From contig NZ_JAUQSZ010000002.1 in NCBI RefSeq assembly GCF_030580995.1, positions 372,001-436,000 on the forward strand: 64,000 nt of DNA, given 5' to 3'. The DNA is from Sphingomonas immobilis (GTDB lineage Bacteria > Pseudomonadota > Alphaproteobacteria > Sphingomonadales > Sphingomonadaceae). A program made the position numbers and the translations under genes. Each line of letters starts with the position of its first letter. The first letter of the stretch is position 1. Below the pieces are notes generated by a model, which worked only from the letters and a program-made list of their open reading frames with translations, had not been told where the DNA came from and searched no databases. Shown one piece after another: positions 1 to 12,042 of this stretch.

Positions 1-1
1 G

Positions 2-1384
2 GAAAACGCCTACACCGCCATGCGATCCGCCGCCGAGGCCGCCATCGCCTATCGCCGCGATACCGCCTCCGCCGAGACCAATCCGGTCGCGACCTATGCG
101 GACATCTTCGCCGCCTTCGACGCGCCGCTCCCCGAAACCGGCGGCGATCCGCAGGCGATCATCGCAGACCTCATCGCGCGTGCCACCCCCGGCATCCGCG
201 CGCAAACGTCCCCCCGCTTCTTCGGCTGGGTGATCGGCAATTCGCATCCCACGGGCGTCGCCGCCGACTGGCTCGCCGCCGCCTGGGGGCAGAACGCCGC
301 CAACGTCTCCGCCGCGCCTGCGGCTTCCGCCGTCGAGGCGGTGGCCGCGCGCTGGCTGCTCGAACTGTTGGGCCTCCCCGCCGAGGCCTCGGTCGGCGTC
401 GTCACCGGCGCGACCGTCGCCAACTTCGTCTGCCTCGCCGCCGCGCGCAGCGCCGTGCTGGCGCGCGCGGGGTGGGACGTCGAGGCCGACGGCCTGTTCG
501 GCGCCCCGCCGGTCACGGTGCTGATCGGCGCCGACGCCCACGCCACCGTCTATTCGGGCCTCAAATATCTCGGCCTCGGTGCGAAGCGGGTGAAGGAGAT
601 CGCCACCGACGATCTCGGCCGCATGCGCCCCGCCGCTTTCGAGGCCGCGCTGAAGGCCGCGTCCGGCCCCATCATCGCCATCGCCCAGTCCGGCCAGATC
701 TGCACCGGCGCGAGCGACCCCTTCACCGAGATCGCGCCGCTCGCGCGCGACGCGGGCGCGTGGCTCCATGTCGACGGTGCCTTCGGTTTGTGGGCGCAGG
801 CCGCGCCCGCCCGCGCCGCACAGACCGCCGGGGTGGAGCTCGCTGACAGTTGGGCGACCGACGGCCACAAATGGCTGCAGACGCCCTACGATTGCGGCTT
901 CGCGATCGTCCGCGATGCCGAGGCCCACGCCCGCGCGATGGCGGTCTCCGCCAGCTATCTGCCGCCTGCCGACACCGGCGAGCGTGACCCTTCCACCTAC
1001 GTCCCCGAACTCTCGCGCCGCGCGCGCGGCTTCGCGACCTGGGCGATGATCCGCCAGCTCGGCCGCGAAGGCGTCGCCGAAATGGTCGAGCGCGACTGCC
1101 GCGTCGCCGCGCACATGGGTGAGACGCTGGCACGGGAACCCGGCATCACGCTCGTCGCGCCGATCCTGCTCAACCAGTTCATGGTCCGCTTCGGCGACGA
1201 CGACGCCACCACGCTGAAAGTGATCGCGCAGATCCAGCAGGATGCAGTGCTCTACGCCGGATCGGCGGCTTGGCGCGGCCAGACGGTGATGCGCGCCTCG
1301 GTCTGCTCGGTCGCGACGACGATGGCCGACGCGGATATCTCCGTCGCCGCGATCCTTTCGGCATGGCGGAGGGTACGTGGCTGA
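2..1384 (+). CDS. PLP-dependent group II decarboxylase-like protein, 5' end outside window
   Basis: The reading frame is open from the first bases of the window, so the true start probably lies upstream; the first ATG inside is at 20 (454 residues from there). The protein has the fold-type I PLP signature of amino-acid decarboxylases: an Asp in HVDGAFG (about residue 252, counted from the ATG) to bind the pyridine nitrogen, and the Schiff-base Lys in TDGHKW (about residue 284). The family decarboxylates aromatic or acidic amino acids, but the substrate cannot be read here; databases often label such proteins as aspartate aminotransferase family. The stop overlaps the next gene by 8 bp, suggesting co-transcription. 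Confidence 0.85.
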   Translation, partial: ENAYTAMRSAAEAAIAYRRDTASAETNPVATYADIFAAFDAPLPETGGDPQAIIADLIARATPGIRAQTSPRFFGWVIGNSHPTGVAADWLAAAWGQNAANVSAAPAASAVEAVAARWLLELLGLPAEASVGVVTGATVANFVCLAAARSAVLARAGWDVEADGLFGAPPVTVLIGADAHATVYSGLKYLGLGAKRVKEIATDDLGRMRPAAFEAALKAASGPIIAIAQSGQICTGASDPFTEIAPLARDAGAWLHVDGAFGLWAQAAPARAAQTAGVELADSWATDGHKWLQTPYDCGFAIVRDAEAHARAMAVSASYLPPADTGERDPSTYVPELSRRARGFATWAMIRQLGREGVAEMVERDCRVAAHMGETLAREPGITLVAPILLNQFMVRFGDDDATTLKVIAQIQQDAVLYAGSAAWRGQTVMRASVCSVATTMADADISVAAILSAWRRVRG

Positions 1385-1808
1385 TCCCGACCTTGAGCGG
1401 ATGAAGCGCTTCCTCGGTATTGCCGCGACCGAAGTCATGGGCGTTCCGGCCGATAGCGAGATTCACCCCTCGCGTGTGTTGGCGGAAATCGAGGTTCGAC
1501 ACGGTAAGTCCAAGGCCAAAGCCGGCCTGAAGATGGCAATCAACGATATTGTCGAGATGACCGGCCGCTACGGTCATGCGGAGACGTTGCAATTTGATGC
1601 GATCCTGTCGGCACAGGACGCGATGACGCTCTCGCAAGCGCGTGCGTATTTTTCGAAGCGACTAAAGGCGATCCGCAAGCGTGGCGAAATCGCTTCCGAG
1701 GCCGAATATTATATGGTCCGAAACGCCGTGGAGGCGTTGCAACCGGATGAAGCAGGCGAACTGAACGATATGCTATCGGCGTTCGAGCAGCGGGTGGAAC
1801 GGAAATGA
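1377..1808 (+). CDS. Hypothetical protein of lower GC content
   Basis: A 143-residue soluble, mostly helical and charged protein that I do not recognise. The GTG start at 1377 lies inside the end of the preceding gene and the stop overlaps the next start as ATGA, so it is translationally coupled on both sides. No signal peptide, membrane segment or catalytic motif is visible. The base composition is visibly less GC-rich than both neighbours, with many A/T-ending codons (gat, gaa, att), unlike the strong C/G third-position bias around it. This hints at acquisition from elsewhere, or relaxed selection. The tight overlaps argue that it is a real expressed gene. Confidence 0.7.
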   Translation: MADPDLERMKRFLGIAATEVMGVPADSEIHPSRVLAEIEVRHGKSKAKAGLKMAINDIVEMTGRYGHAETLQFDAILSAQDAMTLSQARAYFSKRLKAIRKRGEIASEAEYYMVRNAVEALQPDEAGELNDMLSAFEQRVERK

Positions 1809-2677
1809 CGGGCCTTATCGAAATCGCGAGCGACCACCTCTCGGCCGCCATCAACCCGCTCGGTGCCGAACTCACGCGTCTGCGCGACGCGCAGGGTCGC
1901 GAGCTGATGACGAACGCCGACCCGGCCTTCTGGACCGGCCACGCGCCGATCCTCTTCCCCATCGTCGGCCGTCTCAACGGCGACGCGCTCCACGTCGACG
2001 GCACCGAATATCCGATGAAGCAGCACGGCTTCGCCCGCCGCCGCGACTTCGCTTTGGTCTCGCAAGACGCTGCCGGCGCGACCTTCCGCCTCACCGACGA
2101 TGCCGAAACGCGCGCGGCCTATCCCTTTGCCTTCGCGCTGGAGATCGGCTTCCAGATCAGCTTCTCGACGCTCGCCATCGCGGTGCGCATCGCCAATCCC
2201 GGCGCGGTGCCGCTGCCCGCCAGCCTCGGTTTCCATCCCGCCTTCGCGTGGCCGCTGCCCTACGGCGAACCGCGCGAGGATCACCGCATCGTCTTCGAGA
2301 AGGCCGAGCTCGGCGCATTGGTTGCGCTCGCCGATGGCCTCGCCACGCCCGATCCCCGCCCGTCGCCGCTCGACGGCACCACGCTGCCCCTCACCGATGC
2401 CGTGTTCGAACAGGACGCGCTGATCTGGAACCCGGTCCAGTCGCGCACCGTCACCTACGGCGCGAGCCAGGGCCCACAGCTCCGCGTGGATTTCCCGCAC
2501 ACCGACAAGCTCGGCATCTGGACCAAACCCGGCGCGGCCTTCGTCTGCATCGAGCCGTGGCACGGCATCGCCGACCCTCAAGGCTTCACCGGCGATTTTC
2601 GCGAAAAACCCGGCGTGTTCGAAGTAGCACCCGGCGAAAGCTGGTCGTGCGAGATGCGGGTGACGCTGACCGCGTGA
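1805..2677 (+). CDS. Aldose 1-epimerase family protein
   Basis: A 290-residue protein of the galactose mutarotase-like superfamily. Members interconvert alpha and beta anomers of sugars or hexose-6-phosphates using a His/Glu pair. Visible family features are the N-terminal LGAELTRLRD segment, the KQHGFAR motif containing a conserved His (about residue 64), the GFHPAFAWPL segment with a second His, and the late CIEPWHGIAD motif carrying the catalytic Glu. The length fits the LacX-like subgroup. The ATG overlaps the previous stop (ATGA). Substrate specificity is not visible. Confidence 0.85.
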   Translation: MTGLIEIASDHLSAAINPLGAELTRLRDAQGRELMTNADPAFWTGHAPILFPIVGRLNGDALHVDGTEYPMKQHGFARRRDFALVSQDAAGATFRLTDDAETRAAYPFAFALEIGFQISFSTLAIAVRIANPGAVPLPASLGFHPAFAWPLPYGEPREDHRIVFEKAELGALVALADGLATPDPRPSPLDGTTLPLTDAVFEQDALIWNPVQSRTVTYGASQGPQLRVDFPHTDKLGIWTKPGAAFVCIEPWHGIADPQGFTGDFREKPGVFEVAPGESWSCEMRVTLTA

Positions 2678-2694
2678 GCCGCTAGAGCGCGGCG

Positions 2695-4266
2695 ATGAAC
2701 GCCATCTCTGACCGCCGCACCTTCGCGATCATTTCGCACCCGGATGCCGGCAAAACCACACTGACCGAGAAGCTCCTTTATTTCGGCGGCGCCATCCATC
2801 TCGCCGGCGAAGTGAAGGCGCGCGGCGCCAACCGGCGTGCCCGCTCAGACTGGATGAAGATCGAGCAGCAGCGCGGCATCTCGGTCACCTCCAGCGTGAT
2901 GACCTTCGAGAAGGACGGCATCACCTTCAACCTGCTCGATACGCCGGGCCACGAGGATTTCTCGGAGGATACGTACCGCACGCTGACCGCGGTCGATTCG
3001 GCGGTGATGGTGATCGACGTCGCCAAAGGCATCGAGAGCCAGACGCGCAAGCTGTTCGAGGTCTGCCGCCTCAGGAACGTGCCGATCATCACCTTCGTCA
3101 ACAAGGTCGATCGCGAGGGCCGCGAGGTGTTCGAGATCCTCGACGAGGTCGCCAACCTGCTCCAGCTCGACGTGACGCCGATGACGTGGCCGGTCGGCAT
3201 GGGCAGCGATTTCGAGGGCGTGTTCGATCTCGTCAGCAACCGCCTGCTGCTGCCCGAGGGGCCGAGCCGCGACTACAAGGGCAAGGTCATCCAGACGACC
3301 GGGCTCGACGATCCGCAGCTCGACGCGATCCTGAAGCCCGCCAACCTCGCCAAGCTGCGCGAGGATGTCGAGCTGGCGGGCGTGGGCTATCCCGAATTCG
3401 ATGCCGAGGCCTATCGCAACGGCGATCTGACGCCGGTCTATTTCGGCTCGGCGCTGAAGGAATTCGGCGTCGATTCGCTGATCGACGCGCTCGCCCGCCA
3501 CGCCCCGCCGCCGCACGCGCTGCCGGCCGAGCCCGCGCCGGTCTCGCCCGATGCCAATCAGGTGACAGGCTTCGTGTTCAAGGTCCAGGCCAACATGGAC
3601 CCCAATCACCGCGACCGTATCGCCTTCATGCGGCTGTGCTCGGGCGTTTTCAAACGCGGCATGAAGCTGACCCCGACTGGACACGGCAAGCCGATCGCGA
3701 TCCATTCGCCGATCCTGTTCTTCGCTCAGCAGCGCGAACTGGCGGACGAGGCCTATCCGGGCGACATCATCGGCATCCCCAATCACGGCACCCTGCGAGT
3801 CGGCGATACGCTCAGCGAGCGTGCCGATGTGCGCTTCACCGGCCTCCCCAATTTCGCGCCGGAAATCCTACGCCGCGTCGCGCTGAAAGATCCGACCAAG
3901 ACCAAGCAGTTGCGCAAGGCGCTCGACGACATGGCCGAGGAGGGCGTGACGCAGGTCTTCTACCCGGAGATCGGATCGAACTGGATCATCGGTGTCGTCG
4001 GCCAGCTTCAGCTCGAAGTGCTGCTCTCGCGGCTCGATGCGGAGTACAAGGTCGATGCCGGGCTGGAGATGGCTCCTTACGAGACCGCGCGCTGGGTGTC
4101 GGCAGACAACGTGGTCGATCTCAAGGCCTTCACCGATCTCAACCGTGGGGCGATGGCCAAGGACCGCGACGGCAACCCGGTGTTCATGGCGAAATCGGCG
4201 TGGGAAGTCGGCTACATCGCCGATCGCTACCCGAAGGTGAAATTCGCGGCGACGCGCGAACGTTGA
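2695..4266 (+). CDS. prfC: Peptide chain release factor 3
   Basis: RF3 is the translational GTPase that recycles RF1 and RF2 from the ribosome after peptide release. The 523-residue length is typical of the family. GTPase motifs are clear: G1 in HPDAGKTTLTEK (about residues 16-27), the switch II motif DTPGHEDFSEDTYR (about residues 82-95), and G4 NKVD (about residue 137). The C-terminal half matches the domain II/III layout of RF3 rather than EF-G, because the protein ends after the domain III region. It lies 17 bp after the epimerase gene and may be co-transcribed. A stem-loop follows in the 3' intergenic region. Confidence 0.97.
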   Translation: MNAISDRRTFAIISHPDAGKTTLTEKLLYFGGAIHLAGEVKARGANRRARSDWMKIEQQRGISVTSSVMTFEKDGITFNLLDTPGHEDFSEDTYRTLTAVDSAVMVIDVAKGIESQTRKLFEVCRLRNVPIITFVNKVDREGREVFEILDEVANLLQLDVTPMTWPVGMGSDFEGVFDLVSNRLLLPEGPSRDYKGKVIQTTGLDDPQLDAILKPANLAKLREDVELAGVGYPEFDAEAYRNGDLTPVYFGSALKEFGVDSLIDALARHAPPPHALPAEPAPVSPDANQVTGFVFKVQANMDPNHRDRIAFMRLCSGVFKRGMKLTPTGHGKPIAIHSPILFFAQQRELADEAYPGDIIGIPNHGTLRVGDTLSERADVRFTGLPNFAPEILRRVALKDPTKTKQLRKALDDMAEEGVTQVFYPEIGSNWIIGVVGQLQLEVLLSRLDAEYKVDAGLEMAPYETARWVSADNVVDLKAFTDLNRGAMAKDRDGNPVFMAKSAWEVGYIADRYPKVKFAATRER

Positions 4267-4345
4267 GGCGGAGGCGCGCAAGCTGCGCACCGGTGCCGAC
4301 AGGCATCGCCTCAACCGGCCGGCGGGTGGCGAGAGCCCGAACCCG

Positions 4346-4366
4346 GCCGACGGCTTTGCCGTCGGC
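4346..4366. terminator. Perfect 9-bp stem-loop downstream of prfC
   Basis: The arms GCCGACGGC and GCCGTCGGC enclose a TTT loop. There is no clear T-run on either side, so it could be a weak or Rho-assisted 3' end of prfC. On the minus strand, the hairpin plus the adjacent CGGCCGGG resembles the composite repeats near 12043 and 32967. Confidence 0.45.
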
Positions 4367-4369
4367 GAA

Positions 4370-4513
4370 AACGAACCGGGCGGCCTCCAAAGGGGAGGTA
4401 GGAGCCGCCCGGCCCGACGTATTCCGTAAGTCTGGGGGCCTCGGAACTGGTCACGTATGTAGCCCGAATCGGGCCACCCAGCGACTCCGGTCGTTACCGA
4501 CTCGGCGAACTAC
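4370..4513 (-). ncRNA. Candidate structured RNA with an anti-Shine-Dalgarno loop, downstream of merR
   Basis: The stretch between the merR and prfC 3' ends has no credible gene. Read on the minus strand, positions 4410-4378 form a strong hairpin (GGCGGCTCC pairing with GGAG-G-CCGCC) whose 12-base loop contains CCTCCCC. That is complementary to a Shine-Dalgarno sequence. It is followed by GGTTCGTTTTCG, a modest T-rich tail. Hairpins with CU-rich loops are hallmarks of several alphaproteobacterial small RNAs. Smaller dyads, such as CGGTCGTTACCG near 4490, lie between this hairpin and the merR stop. It could be a merR 3'-UTR-derived RNA or an independent transcript. I looked for a tRNA here and found no T-loop. 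Confidence 0.35.
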
Positions 4514-4870
4514 CTAGCCCGCCGCGTCGTTTGCCAATGCCTCGGCCAGCGTGTCTCGCACCGCGCGGATCGCCGCGATCTGGCGCTTTCCGCCGGCCGC
4601 CGCGGGCTTGCGCTCCTCGGACAGCGCCTTCTGCACGCCGCGGATCGTGTAGCCCTCGTGATTGAGCATCGTGTGGATGCGCATCACCAGCGCCACGTCC
4701 TCGGGTCGGTAATAGCGGCGCTTGCCGGCCCGCTGGAGCGGGCGCAACTGCGGGAAACGTGTCTCCCAATAGCGCAGGATATGTTGGGGCAGCCCCGATT
4801 CGCGCGAGAGCTCGCCGATCGTCCGAAACGCCCCAGCCGCCTTTTCAGGCGCGCCGGACGACGCCATCAA
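4514..4870 (-). CDS. MerR family transcriptional regulator
   Basis: A 118-residue DNA-binding protein with an N-terminal MerR winged helix: [21 protein letters not shown] at about residues 15-35, followed by a basic wing ([11 protein letters not shown]) and a helical region. There is no C-terminal effector domain with Cys residues, so it is a short, ligand-free type. It is the last gene of the leftward rpmF-plsX-fabH-ihfA block, where a MerR-like gene after ihfA is common in alphaproteobacteria; its targets are unknown. The start overlaps the ihfA stop by 4 bp. A second ATG one codon downstream is also possible. Confidence 0.9.
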   Translation of the reverse strand: MMASSGAPEKAAGAFRTIGELSRESGLPQHILRYWETRFPQLRPLQRAGKRRYYRPEDVALVMRIHTMLNHEGYTIRGVQKALSEERKPAAAGGKRQIAAIRAVRDTLAEALANDAAG

Positions 4871-5172
4871 TCGGCCCCGACGATACGGTCACGCATCATC
4901 TGGCTGGCGCGGAAGGTCAGCACGCGGCGGGGTGCGATCGGCACCTCGACGCCAGTCTTGGGATTGCGGCCGACGCGCTCGCCCTTGTCGCGCAGCACGA
5001 AGGTGCCGAAGCCGGAGATCTTGACGTTCTCGCCCTTCGACAAGGCGGAGCACATATGTTCGAGAACCTGTTCGACGAGCTTGGCCGAGTCCGCGCGCGA
5101 CAGGCCGACCTGGTGGTGCAGCGCCTCCGCAAGATCCGCCCGTGTCAATGTACCCGCCGCAACCATCCTCAT
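4867..5172 (-). CDS. ihfA: Integration host factor subunit alpha
   Basis: A 101-residue HU/IHF-fold nucleoid protein that bends DNA as a heterodimer with IHF-beta and assists recombination, replication and transcription. The family is identified by the central [17 protein letters not shown] segment, the RNPKTG arm with the conserved proline that intercalates into DNA, and VLTFRAS near the C-terminus. The start at 5172 follows a purine-rich GGGGAAGGGG; a second ATG two codons later (5166) is equally possible. The frame stays open upstream into fabH, but that upstream part is an antisense or out-of-frame shadow. The stop overlaps merR. Confidence 0.95.
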   Translation of the reverse strand: MRMVAAGTLTRADLAEALHHQVGLSRADSAKLVEQVLEHMCSALSKGENVKISGFGTFVLRDKGERVGRNPKTGVEVPIAPRRVLTFRASQMMRDRIVGAD

Positions 5173-5235
5173 CCCCTTCCCCAAGGTGTCAGGTTCGCTG
5201 CGTATCACAATGAACTCGCACTGGGAAAGAGCTTG

Positions 5236-5251
5236 GTTACACTTTCGTAAC
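5236..5251. promoter_or_regulatory. Small inverted repeat upstream of ihfA
   Basis: GTTAC and GTAAC arms flank ACTTTC in the fabH-ihfA gap, 64 bp upstream of the ihfA start. It may be an operator or simply part of a promoter region. No regulator can be named from the sequence. Confidence 0.25.
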
Positions 5252-5264
5252 GGTGTTCGGCGCG

Positions 5265-6224
5265 TCAGTAGCGGACGACCGCCGCACCCCAGGTGAAGCC
5301 GCCGCCCATCGCCTCGAGCACGAGCAGATCGCCACGCTTGATACGCCCGTCGCGCACCGCCGTGTCGAGCGCGAGCGGCACCGACGCGGCCGAGGTATTG
5401 GCGTGCTGATCGACCGTCACGACGACCTTTTCCGGCGCTAATCCGAGCTTTTTGGCCGTCGCCTCGAGGATGCGGGCATTGGCCTGGTGCGGTACCACCC
5501 AGTCGACGTCCTTGGCCTCCAGCCCCGCCAGCGTCAGCGCTTCGGTCAGCACCGTCGAGAGGTTGACGACGGCATGGCGGAAGACCTCGCGGCCCTTCAT
5601 GCGCAGCTTGCCGACTGTCCCGGTCGTGGACACACCGCCATCGACGTAGAGCAATTCGTTGTGCCGCCCGTCGGCGTGCAGCTTGCTGGACAGGATGCCG
5701 CGCGACTCGGTCTCTTCCGCTTCCAGCACCACTGCACCCGCACCGTCGCCGAACAGCACGCAGGTGCCGCGATCCTCCCAGTCGAGGATGCGACTGAACG
5801 TCTCCGCGCCGATCACCAGCGCGCGCCTGGCGGCGCCGCTGCGGATCATGCCGTCGGCCACGTGCAGCGCGTAGAGGAAGCCGGAACACACGGCGGCGAC
5901 ATCGAACGCCACGCAATCATTGATGCCCAGCATCGCCTGCACCTTGGTCGCGCTCGACGGGAAGGTCTGGTCGGGCGTTGCAGTCGCCAGCACGATCAGG
6001 TCGATGTCCTGCGCCGACCGACCGGCTGCCGCCAGCGCGGCCTTGGCCGCATCGCGCCCGAGCGTCGCCGTCGTCTCGTCCGGCCCGGCAATATGGCGGA
6101 AGCGGATGCCGGTACGCTCGACGATCCATTCGTCGGTGGTGTCGACAGTCTCCGCGAGTTCGGCATTCGAAACCCGGCGCGCAGGAAGCGCGGAGCCGGT
6201 GCCGGTAATCACTGCGCGGATCAT
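5265..6224 (-). CDS. fabH: 3-oxoacyl-[acyl-carrier-protein] synthase III
   Basis: FabH condenses acetyl-CoA (or another short acyl-CoA) with malonyl-ACP to start fatty acid synthesis in the cytoplasm. The protein is 319 residues, as usual. The catalytic triad is visible: Cys113 in AVCSGF, His246 in PHQAN and Asn276 in HANTSAA. The glycine-rich C-terminal segment [12 protein letters not shown] closes the thiolase fold. It follows plsX after about 50 bp on the minus strand, in the standard rpmF-plsX-fabH arrangement that couples phospholipid and fatty acid synthesis. Confidence 0.97.
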   Translation of the reverse strand: MIRAVITGTGSALPARRVSNAELAETVDTTDEWIVERTGIRFRHIAGPDETTATLGRDAAKAALAAAGRSAQDIDLIVLATATPDQTFPSSATKVQAMLGINDCVAFDVAAVCSGFLYALHVADGMIRSGAARRALVIGAETFSRILDWEDRGTCVLFGDGAGAVVLEAEETESRGILSSKLHADGRHNELLYVDGGVSTTGTVGKLRMKGREVFRHAVVNLSTVLTEALTLAGLEAKDVDWVVPHQANARILEATAKKLGLAPEKVVVTVDQHANTSAASVPLALDTAVRDGRIKRGDLLVLEAMGGGFTWGAAVVRY

Positions 6225-6276
6225 CTTCGTCCCTTCATACGGCCGCTCGCGCGGCCTTGGCCCTTCACGCGGCCGC

Positions 6277-7308
6277 TTACGCCGCCTTGGCCTCGAAATT
6301 GCCGAGGTCTTCGGCGATGCGCCGCGTCAGGTCGTCGCGCACCATCTTGGCGGCGGCGGCGATCGCGGTCGCCACTCCGATCTCGTTGGCGCTCCCGTGG
6401 CTCTTCAGCACCAGGCCGTTAAGCCCGAGAAAAACGGCGCCATTATGGTTGTTCGGGTCGAGATGGTCGCGCAGCAACTGCGTCGCCGGCCGCGAGATCA
6501 GGAAGCCGATCTTGGAGCGGATCGAGCTGGTGAAGGCGCGCCGCAGCAGGTCGGCGACGAAGCGCGCCGTGCCCTCGGCGGTCTTGAGCGCGATATTGCC
6601 CGAAAACCCGTCGCACACGATCACGTCGACATCGCCGCGCGACAGCCGGTCGCCCTCGATGAAACCCTTGAAGGTCATCGGCAGGTGCTTTGCGGCGCGT
6701 AAAGTAGCGGCGGCATCGCGAATCTCGTCGGTGCCCTTCTGGTCCTCGCTGCCGATGTTGAGCAGGGCGACGCGGGGACTTTCAAGTTCCAGGGTGGTGC
6801 GCGCATAGGCCGCTCCCATCACCGCGAACTGGACGAGGTTGCGCGCATCGCATTCGGCATTGGCGCCGAGATCAAGCACGACGACGTCGTTCTCGCCGAG
6901 CGTCGGCATCATCGCGGCGAGCGCGGGGCGGTCGATGCCCGGCATCATGCGCAGCGACAGCTTGGCCATCGCCATCAGCGCGCCCGTATTGCCCGAGGAG
7001 ACGCAAGCCGAGGCGCGGCCCTGCTTCACCATGTCGATGGCAATGCCCATCGACGTCTTCTTGGCGCGGCGGATCGCCTGGCTCGGCTTCTCGCTCGATC
7101 CCACGACCTCGGGCGCGTGGACGATCTCCGACGCGGCGCTGAGGTTGGGATGATTCTTCAGGCCCTCGACAATGGCGGCCTCATCCCCGACGAGGATGAA
7201 GCGCATCTCCTCGAACCGGCGGCGCGCGCGCGCGACGCCGGCGAGCATCACTGCAAGCCCTTCGTCGCCGCCCATCGCATCGACGGCGATCCGGGAGCCG
7301 TTCGTCAC
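6277..7308 (-). CDS. plsX: Phosphate acyltransferase PlsX
   Basis: PlsX converts acyl-ACP and phosphate to acyl-phosphate, the donor used by PlsY in the first step of phospholipid synthesis. The 343 residues show family features: the N-terminal [11 protein letters not shown] segment (about residues 7-17), [15 protein letters not shown] in the middle, and [15 protein letters not shown] towards the C-terminus. It lies between rpmF and fabH on the minus strand, the usual context. The start just precedes the nucleotide-binding segment and fits homologues. Confidence 0.97.
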   Translation of the reverse strand: MTNGSRIAVDAMGGDEGLAVMLAGVARARRRFEEMRFILVGDEAAIVEGLKNHPNLSAASEIVHAPEVVGSSEKPSQAIRRAKKTSMGIAIDMVKQGRASACVSSGNTGALMAMAKLSLRMMPGIDRPALAAMMPTLGENDVVVLDLGANAECDARNLVQFAVMGAAYARTTLELESPRVALLNIGSEDQKGTDEIRDAAATLRAAKHLPMTFKGFIEGDRLSRGDVDVIVCDGFSGNIALKTAEGTARFVADLLRRAFTSSIRSKIGFLISRPATQLLRDHLDPNNHNGAVFLGLNGLVLKSHGSANEIGVATAIAAAAKMVRDDLTRRIAEDLGNFEAKAA

Positions 7309-7330
7309 ATTAGCCCCCGTATTCTCAGGG

Positions 7331-7510
7331 TCAGCCTTCGACCGAGACGATCTCGCGGCCGTTGTAATGGCCGCACGACTCGCACAGGTTGTGCGGGCGC
7401 TTCAGCTCACCACAGTTCGGGCATTCCTGGAAGGACGCGACCGTGAGCGAATCGTGCGCACGGCGCATGCCGCGCTTGGACGGCGTAGTTTTGCGTTTTG
7501 GGACGGCCAT
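7331..7510 (-). CDS. rpmF: 50S ribosomal protein L32
   Basis: A 59-residue ribosomal protein. The start [20 protein letters not shown] is diagnostic of L32. Four cysteines (Cys30, Cys33, Cys43, Cys46) form the zinc ribbon of the zinc-binding (C+) L32 form. It is the first gene of the rpmF-plsX-fabH block and starts 22 bp upstream of plsX. The region upstream (7511-7704) must hold its promoter, but I cannot single out -35/-10 boxes with confidence. Confidence 0.96.
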   Translation of the reverse strand: MAVPKRKTTPSKRGMRRAHDSLTVASFQECPNCGELKRPHNLCESCGHYNGREIVSVEG

Positions 7511-7704
7511 TTCGGCGAAACCTTGTTCTGTCTAACGGGTACGACAGGCCCGGACCAATGGCCACGCGACCGACGAACGAGTCGGCCGCGGGTGGCACCA
7601 GCGGCCGGACGCATCGCGAAGCACCGCGCCTATAGCGATTTCGCGTCGCGTTGCAAGCATATCGGTGCGATGGATGCCCACGAAAACGACGGGAAAGGGT
7701 ATAT

Positions 7705-8127
7705 ATGCTGCTGCCGATCACGCTGGCGACCGCCGGGGGCGCGGGACTCATCAACCTCTGGCTGGCGATTCGCACCGGCATGGTGCGACGGCCGGCGGGC
7801 GTGATGATCGGCGACGGCGGCAACGCGCTGCTGCAGGCGCGGATGCGCGCGCACGCCAATTTCGTCGAGTACGCGCCGTTCGTCCTGCTGCTGATCGCAT
7901 TGATCGAATTCGCGGCGGGCAGTTCGACCTGGCTGTGGGTCGTCAGCGCGGTGTTCCTGCTCGGGCGGCTGGCGCACCCGCTGGGGATGGAGGCCAAGGG
8001 CGGCGGCGGGATCGGCCGGATGATCGGCTTCGCGACCACCGCGCTCATACTGCTCGGCCTGTCGCTCTACGCCGTGGCATTGCCCTTCACGGCGAGCGCC
8101 GCGCCGGTTGTCCTCACGCTCGGCTAG
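7705..8127 (+). CDS. MAPEG family membrane protein
   Basis: A 140-residue integral membrane protein with about four hydrophobic segments (residues about 3-20, 52-70, 74-92 and 110-132). The loop QARMRAHANFVEYAPF matches the conserved RxxxNxxE(Y/F)xP motif of MAPEG proteins, a family that includes microsomal glutathione transferases and eicosanoid synthases. Bacterial members have largely unknown substrates; glutathione-dependent detoxification is an inference. The ATG at 7705 is preceded by GGGAAAGGG, a good ribosome-binding site, and is preferred over an upstream in-frame start at 7651. Its stop overlaps the stop of the convergent hydrolase gene. Confidence 0.88.
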   Translation: MLLPITLATAGGAGLINLWLAIRTGMVRRPAGVMIGDGGNALLQARMRAHANFVEYAPFVLLLIALIEFAAGSSTWLWVVSAVFLLGRLAHPLGMEAKGGGGIGRMIGFATTALILLGLSLYAVALPFTASAAPVVLTLG

Positions 8128-8792
8128 TCCGCAAGCGCGTCGTCGCTTACGAACATATTGGTCGCCCGCTCGCGCGCGAAGGTGCTCATCGGGCCGTGGC
8201 CCGGCACGAAGCGCGTATCGCCGCCGAGCGGCCAGAGCTTCCCCGTGATCGCGTCGATCAGATCCTGGTGATTGCCCATTGGAAAATCGGTGCGGCCGAT
8301 GCTTCCTGCGAACAGCACGTCGCCGACGATCGCGAGCTGCGACGGCGCGTGGTGGAACACGACATGGCCGGGCGTGTGGCCGGGGCAGTGATAGGTGGCG
8401 AGCGTCAGATTGCCGACCGTCACCTGGTCGCCGTTCACCAGCCAGCGGTCGGGTTCGAACACCGTGCCGGGGATGCCGTACTTGCCGCCATCCTCGTCCA
8501 GTCGCGATATCCAGAAGCGGTCGGCCTCGTGCGGGCCCTCGATCGGCACGCCGAGTTCCTTGGCGAAAACGCCCGCCGCGCCGCAATGGTCGATATGGCC
8601 GTGCGTCACGAGAATCTTCTCGATCGTCACCCCGTGCTGCTGTGCCGCGTGGCGGAGCTGGTGGAGGTCGCCGCCGGGATCGACGAATGCGCCGCGCATC
8701 GTCTCGGTACACCAGAATAAAGTGCAATTCTGCTGGAGCGGCGTGACCGGCACGATCGTGGCGCGCAGCGGCGGATTGGGGGCATCGGACAT
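8124..8792 (-). CDS. MBL-fold metallo-hydrolase (glyoxalase II-like)
   Basis: A 222-residue metallo-beta-lactamase-fold protein. The dinuclear metal site is complete: THGHIDH (His64, His66, Asp68, His69), a later His in CPGHTPGH, Asp in VGDVLF and His in VPGHGP. Small proteins of this layout, such as YcbL, hydrolyse S-lactoylglutathione or related thioesters, but the long C-terminal glutathione-binding domain of GloB is absent. The substrate is therefore uncertain. The start at 8792 (ATG, MSDAPNPP) is the first plausible one. The gene is convergent with the MAPEG gene, and the two stop codons overlap. Confidence 0.9.
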   Translation of the reverse strand: MSDAPNPPLRATIVPVTPLQQNCTLFWCTETMRGAFVDPGGDLHQLRHAAQQHGVTIEKILVTHGHIDHCGAAGVFAKELGVPIEGPHEADRFWISRLDEDGGKYGIPGTVFEPDRWLVNGDQVTVGNLTLATYHCPGHTPGHVVFHHAPSQLAIVGDVLFAGSIGRTDFPMGNHQDLIDAITGKLWPLGGDTRFVPGHGPMSTFARERATNMFVSDDALAD

Positions 8793-8869
8793 GCCGCCGA
8801 GATAGAGGGCGCTCCACCCTGCGACAAGGCGCTTGCCCCGCGCGCCTTCCTCAAGGCATCTGTCGGGCG

Positions 8870-11876
<3,007 letters not shown>

Positions 11877-12042
11877 CGCGCTAGAGTGATAGCTCGCTTG
11901 ACAGATTGACACCTGAATCGAAAATGTAAGGCGCGATCGTTTCCATTTTTGATCCGATCGGACGCTTTGGCGAAGCCGGTGATGTCAAAGAGCAGCGTCT
12001 GGCAGTATCGCAGGATCGGGCAGTGTAGGACAGCGGCAATGC

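Noticed and set aside
4411..4513. A possible tRNA-Pro gene downstream of merR, as found in some rhizobia
   Set aside because: No T-loop (TTCGA/TTCAA between GG and CC), no CCA-adjacent acceptor pairing and no cloverleaf could be drawn on either strand.
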